From contig DCTE01000022.1 in assembly GCA_002329405.1 (NCBI GenBank), positions 338 through 7,646 on the forward strand: DNA of 7,309 nt, in the 5' to 3' direction. This stretch comes from Ruminococcaceae bacterium UBA1448. Lineage in GTDB: Bacteria > Bacillota > Clostridia > Oscillospirales > Ruminococcaceae. The notes under the pieces were generated by a model. That model saw only the letters and a list, made by a program, of their open reading frames with translations. It ran no database searches and was not told the DNA's origin. The position numbers and the translations under genes are program-made. Positions 6,221 to 7,309 of the stretch are shown in pieces (within the stretch, counting starts at the first letter, position 1; each line of letters begins with the position of its first letter).

Positions 6221-6287
6221 ATGGAAAGCGTGCTTGACATTCAATTGTGTATTCGCTATAATAAAAAATGTAAAGCAAACTTTCCAT
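6221..6287. repeat. 8-bp inverted repeat flanking the Xre operon promoter
   Basis: ATGGAAAG (6221-6228) lies just upstream of the -35, and its exact reverse complement CTTTCCAT (6280-6287) lies in the early transcribed region. Centre-to-centre distance is 59 bp. As a pair of operator half-sites it could allow looping by the Xre regulator encoded next; as RNA it cannot form because the left arm is not transcribed. Chance occurrence is possible. Confidence 0.35.
6234..6262 (+). promoter_or_regulatory. Consensus sigma-A promoter of the Xre/membrane protein/ABC operon
   Basis: TTGACA (6234-6239), a spacer of exactly 17 bp, and TATAAT (6257-6262): a full 12 of 12 match. Such a strong core promoter ahead of a repressor-type gene suggests that it is normally held down by a DNA-binding protein. 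The predicted start is near 6269, with a leader of about 36 nt. Confidence 0.9.
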
Positions 6288-6304
6288 GAAAAAGGAGGCG
6301 GGAT

Positions 6305-6508
6305 ATGAAAAACAGGCTGGAAGAAATTCGCAAAAGCCGCGGTATCCGACAGGATGAACTGGCACGTGCGCTGGAAGTCTCCCGTCAGACAATCGGCTCA
6401 TTGGAAAACGGGCGGTATAATCCATCCATTATACTGGCATTTAAAATTGCCCGGTATTTTGACATGAAAATTGAAGATATATTTATCTACGAGGAGGGAG
6501 AACCGTGA
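6305..6508 (+). CDS. Small Xre-family helix-turn-helix transcriptional regulator
   Basis: A 67-residue protein made almost only of the HTH_3 (Cro/C1) domain: basic first helix (MKNRLEEIRKSRGI), then the helix-turn-helix core RQDELARALEVSRQTIGSLENG (residues 15-36) and the Y/NPSI-LAFKIARYFD segment ending in an acidic tail. Stand-alone proteins of this size in Bacillota usually act as dimeric repressors of their own operon. The start is certain: AGGAGG (6293-6298) is 6 nt upstream of the ATG, behind a consensus promoter. Its TGA overlaps the GTG start of the next gene, so the two are translationally coupled. Autoregulation and control of the downstream membrane protein and ABC transporter are inference from context. 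Confidence 0.95.
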   Translation: MKNRLEEIRKSRGIRQDELARALEVSRQTIGSLENGRYNPSIILAFKIARYFDMKIEDIFIYEEGEP

Positions 6509-6921
6509 GAACCAAAACCAAAATTCACCTGATCTGCGCAATCATCGGTATTATTCTGATGGCGATGTCTCTGTTTTTGGAAACTGCCCTATCAAAAATT
6601 TTTCAGGCAATTTTAACCGGACTGGGCAGCGGCGCATTTGGAATGGGTGCGGCACTGTTTACCTTTGGCCGTTGGGAAGAAAGTCAGCCGGAAGTGATGA
6701 AACAAAATGAGATTGAAGCAAAAGACGAACGGAACCTCACGATCCGTTATCGGGCGCAGGCTTTATCTGGACTTGTCGTGCAGTGGCTGCTGATTGCTGT
6801 CGCGTGGATTTGCATTATCATGAATGGACCACTATGGGTTATACTAACGACAGTCGGCATTTTTCTTGGAAAAAGCTGTTTGGAGTTTATCCTGATCGAA
6901 TATTATCAAAGGAAAATGTAA
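6505..6921 (+). CDS. Four-helix membrane protein of unknown function (DUF2178-like) in an Xre/ABC operon
   Basis: The 138-residue product begins at GTG 6505, overlapping the regulator's TGA in a GTGA junction; AGGAGG (6492-6497) sits 7 nt upstream. It has two hairpins of transmembrane helices (about 8-26 and 34-54; about 88-106 and 109-128) joined by a charged cytoplasmic-type loop that contains a K73-D-E-R-N77 motif followed by TIRYRAQA. That DERN-x-x-I motif before a helix pair recalls small membrane proteins of the DUF2178 type, often found with Xre regulators and ABC genes; I cannot confirm the family by search. No catalytic residues are visible. A role as an accessory or sensing partner of the ABC transporter encoded next is a guess from position. 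Confidence 0.85.
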   Translation: MRTKTKIHLICAIIGIILMAMSLFLETALSKIFQAILTGLGSGAFGMGAALFTFGRWEESQPEVMKQNEIEAKDERNLTIRYRAQALSGLVVQWLLIAVAWICIIMNGPLWVILTTVGIFLGKSCLEFILIEYYQRKM

Positions 6922-6933
6922 CGGAGGATGGAT

Positions 6934-7309
6934 ATGACATTTACAATTGAGCACCTGTCTAAGCATTTTGACAAGAAAGAAGTTTTGCGGGATATCAACT
7001 TCACCTTTGATGAAGGAAAAATCTACGGCCTCCTGGGACGCAACGGCGCCGGAAAAACAACCCTGTTCAACTGCCTCAACCGGGATATCAAAAACGATGG
7101 CGGCAGCTTTTATCTGGAAGAAAACGGCACCCGAAGAGAGGTAAAGCCGGAAGATATCGGTTATGTACTGTCAACCCCTGCTGTCCCGGAATTTCTGACA
7201 GGACGTGAATTCCTCAAATTCTTCATGGACATCAACGCGGCATCCATCCGGGAGCCCAAAAGCATTGACGAATATTTTGACTATATGAGCATAGATGAGG
7301 AAGACCGGT
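6934..7309 (+). CDS. ABC transporter ATP-binding protein, N-terminal part (cut by right edge)
   Basis: An open frame of 125 complete codons starts at ATG 6934 and runs off the window. It opens like an ABC ATPase (MTFTIEHLSKHF), with Walker A GRNGAGKTT (35-43) and the LTGREFLKFF segment (88-97) typical of ABC-2-type exporter and Ecs/Ytr-like ATPases. The position of the Q-loop glutamine reads Ser80 in the segment IGYVLSTP (75-82). The signature and Walker B motifs lie beyond the window. GGAGG (6923-6927) is 6 nt before ATG 6934; an in-frame ATG at 6928 is too close to that site. It lies 12 bp after the 4-TM gene, in the same operon; a separate permease gene is expected downstream (inference). 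The substrate is unknown. Confidence 0.92.
   Translation, partial: MTFTIEHLSKHFDKKEVLRDINFTFDEGKIYGLLGRNGAGKTTLFNCLNRDIKNDGGSFYLEENGTRREVKPEDIGYVLSTPAVPEFLTGREFLKFFMDINAASIREPKSIDEYFDYMSIDEEDR

Noticed and set aside
6286..6357. Short out-of-frame reading frame from the ATG at 6286 in the Xre leader
   Set aside because: It has no ribosome binding site of its own and overlaps both the AGGAGG of the Xre gene and its coding sequence.
5628..6425. Minus-strand open frame of 265 codons across the symporter terminator
   Set aside because: It is antisense to the symporter's 3' part, a strong terminator, a consensus promoter and the Xre gene, with low-complexity Gln/Asp-rich translation.
1..7309. CRISPR array, tRNA or rRNA gene, insertion sequence, attachment site, toxin-antitoxin or phage defence genes
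   Set aside because: I searched by eye for regular direct repeats, cloverleaf-like sequence, terminal repeats and nuclease or transposase motifs and found none. The small Xre gene is followed by a membrane protein and an ABC ATPase, not by a toxin-like partner.

Overview
The window looks like a chromosomal segment of a Bacillota (Firmicutes) species, probably from Clostridia or Erysipelotrichia. The evidence is AGGAGG-type ribosome binding sites, sigma-A-like promoters often with a TGn extended -10, T-tailed intrinsic terminators, and typical Bacillota families (WYL regulator, DegV protein, YwjA-like ABC exporter, bacterial NSS symporter, Xre/small membrane protein/ABC module). This placement is inference from family content and signals, not from a marker gene. 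No tRNA, rRNA, CRISPR array, transposase, phage gene or plasmid function is visible.

Layout. (1) Positions 1-1479, minus strand: a two-gene unit. A WYL-domain transcription regulator (1479 to 577) is followed 15 bp later by a gene (561 running off the left edge) that joins an MmcQ/YjbR (CyaY-like) domain to a 12-cysteine DUF3795-type domain. (2) Positions 1480-1723: a divergent intergenic region. It holds an extended -10 promoter for the regulator and overlapping promoters for the gene on the other side, with several dyads that could be operators. (3) Positions 1724-3451, plus strand: a complete half-size ABC exporter. (4) Positions 3560-4459, plus: a DegV/FakB-like fatty-acid-binding family protein with its own candidate promoter. 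(5) Positions 4460-4664: an intergenic region with a 24-bp near-perfect palindrome and T-run, a TATAAT promoter, and a second strong hairpin. (6) Positions 4665-6158, plus: a sodium:neurotransmitter/amino-acid symporter (NSS family) closed by a textbook terminator. (7) Positions 6234-7309, plus: a consensus TTGACA-17-TATAAT promoter driving a tight operon of a small Xre-type repressor (6305-6508), a 4-TM membrane protein translationally coupled by a GTGA overlap (6505-6921), and an ABC ATPase (6934 onward) cut by the right edge.

How they may work together. The genes form at least four transcription units. The Xre/membrane/ABC operon has the shape of a self-regulated export or immunity module; the permease probably lies just beyond the window. 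The WYL regulator could control itself, the Cys-rich protein and perhaps the divergent exporter through the shared region. I see no clearly new biological system. The two most distinctive items are the MmcQ-DUF3795 fusion beside a WYL regulator and the Xre/4-TM/ABC module. Two genes are partial at the window edges and must be read from adjacent sequence.
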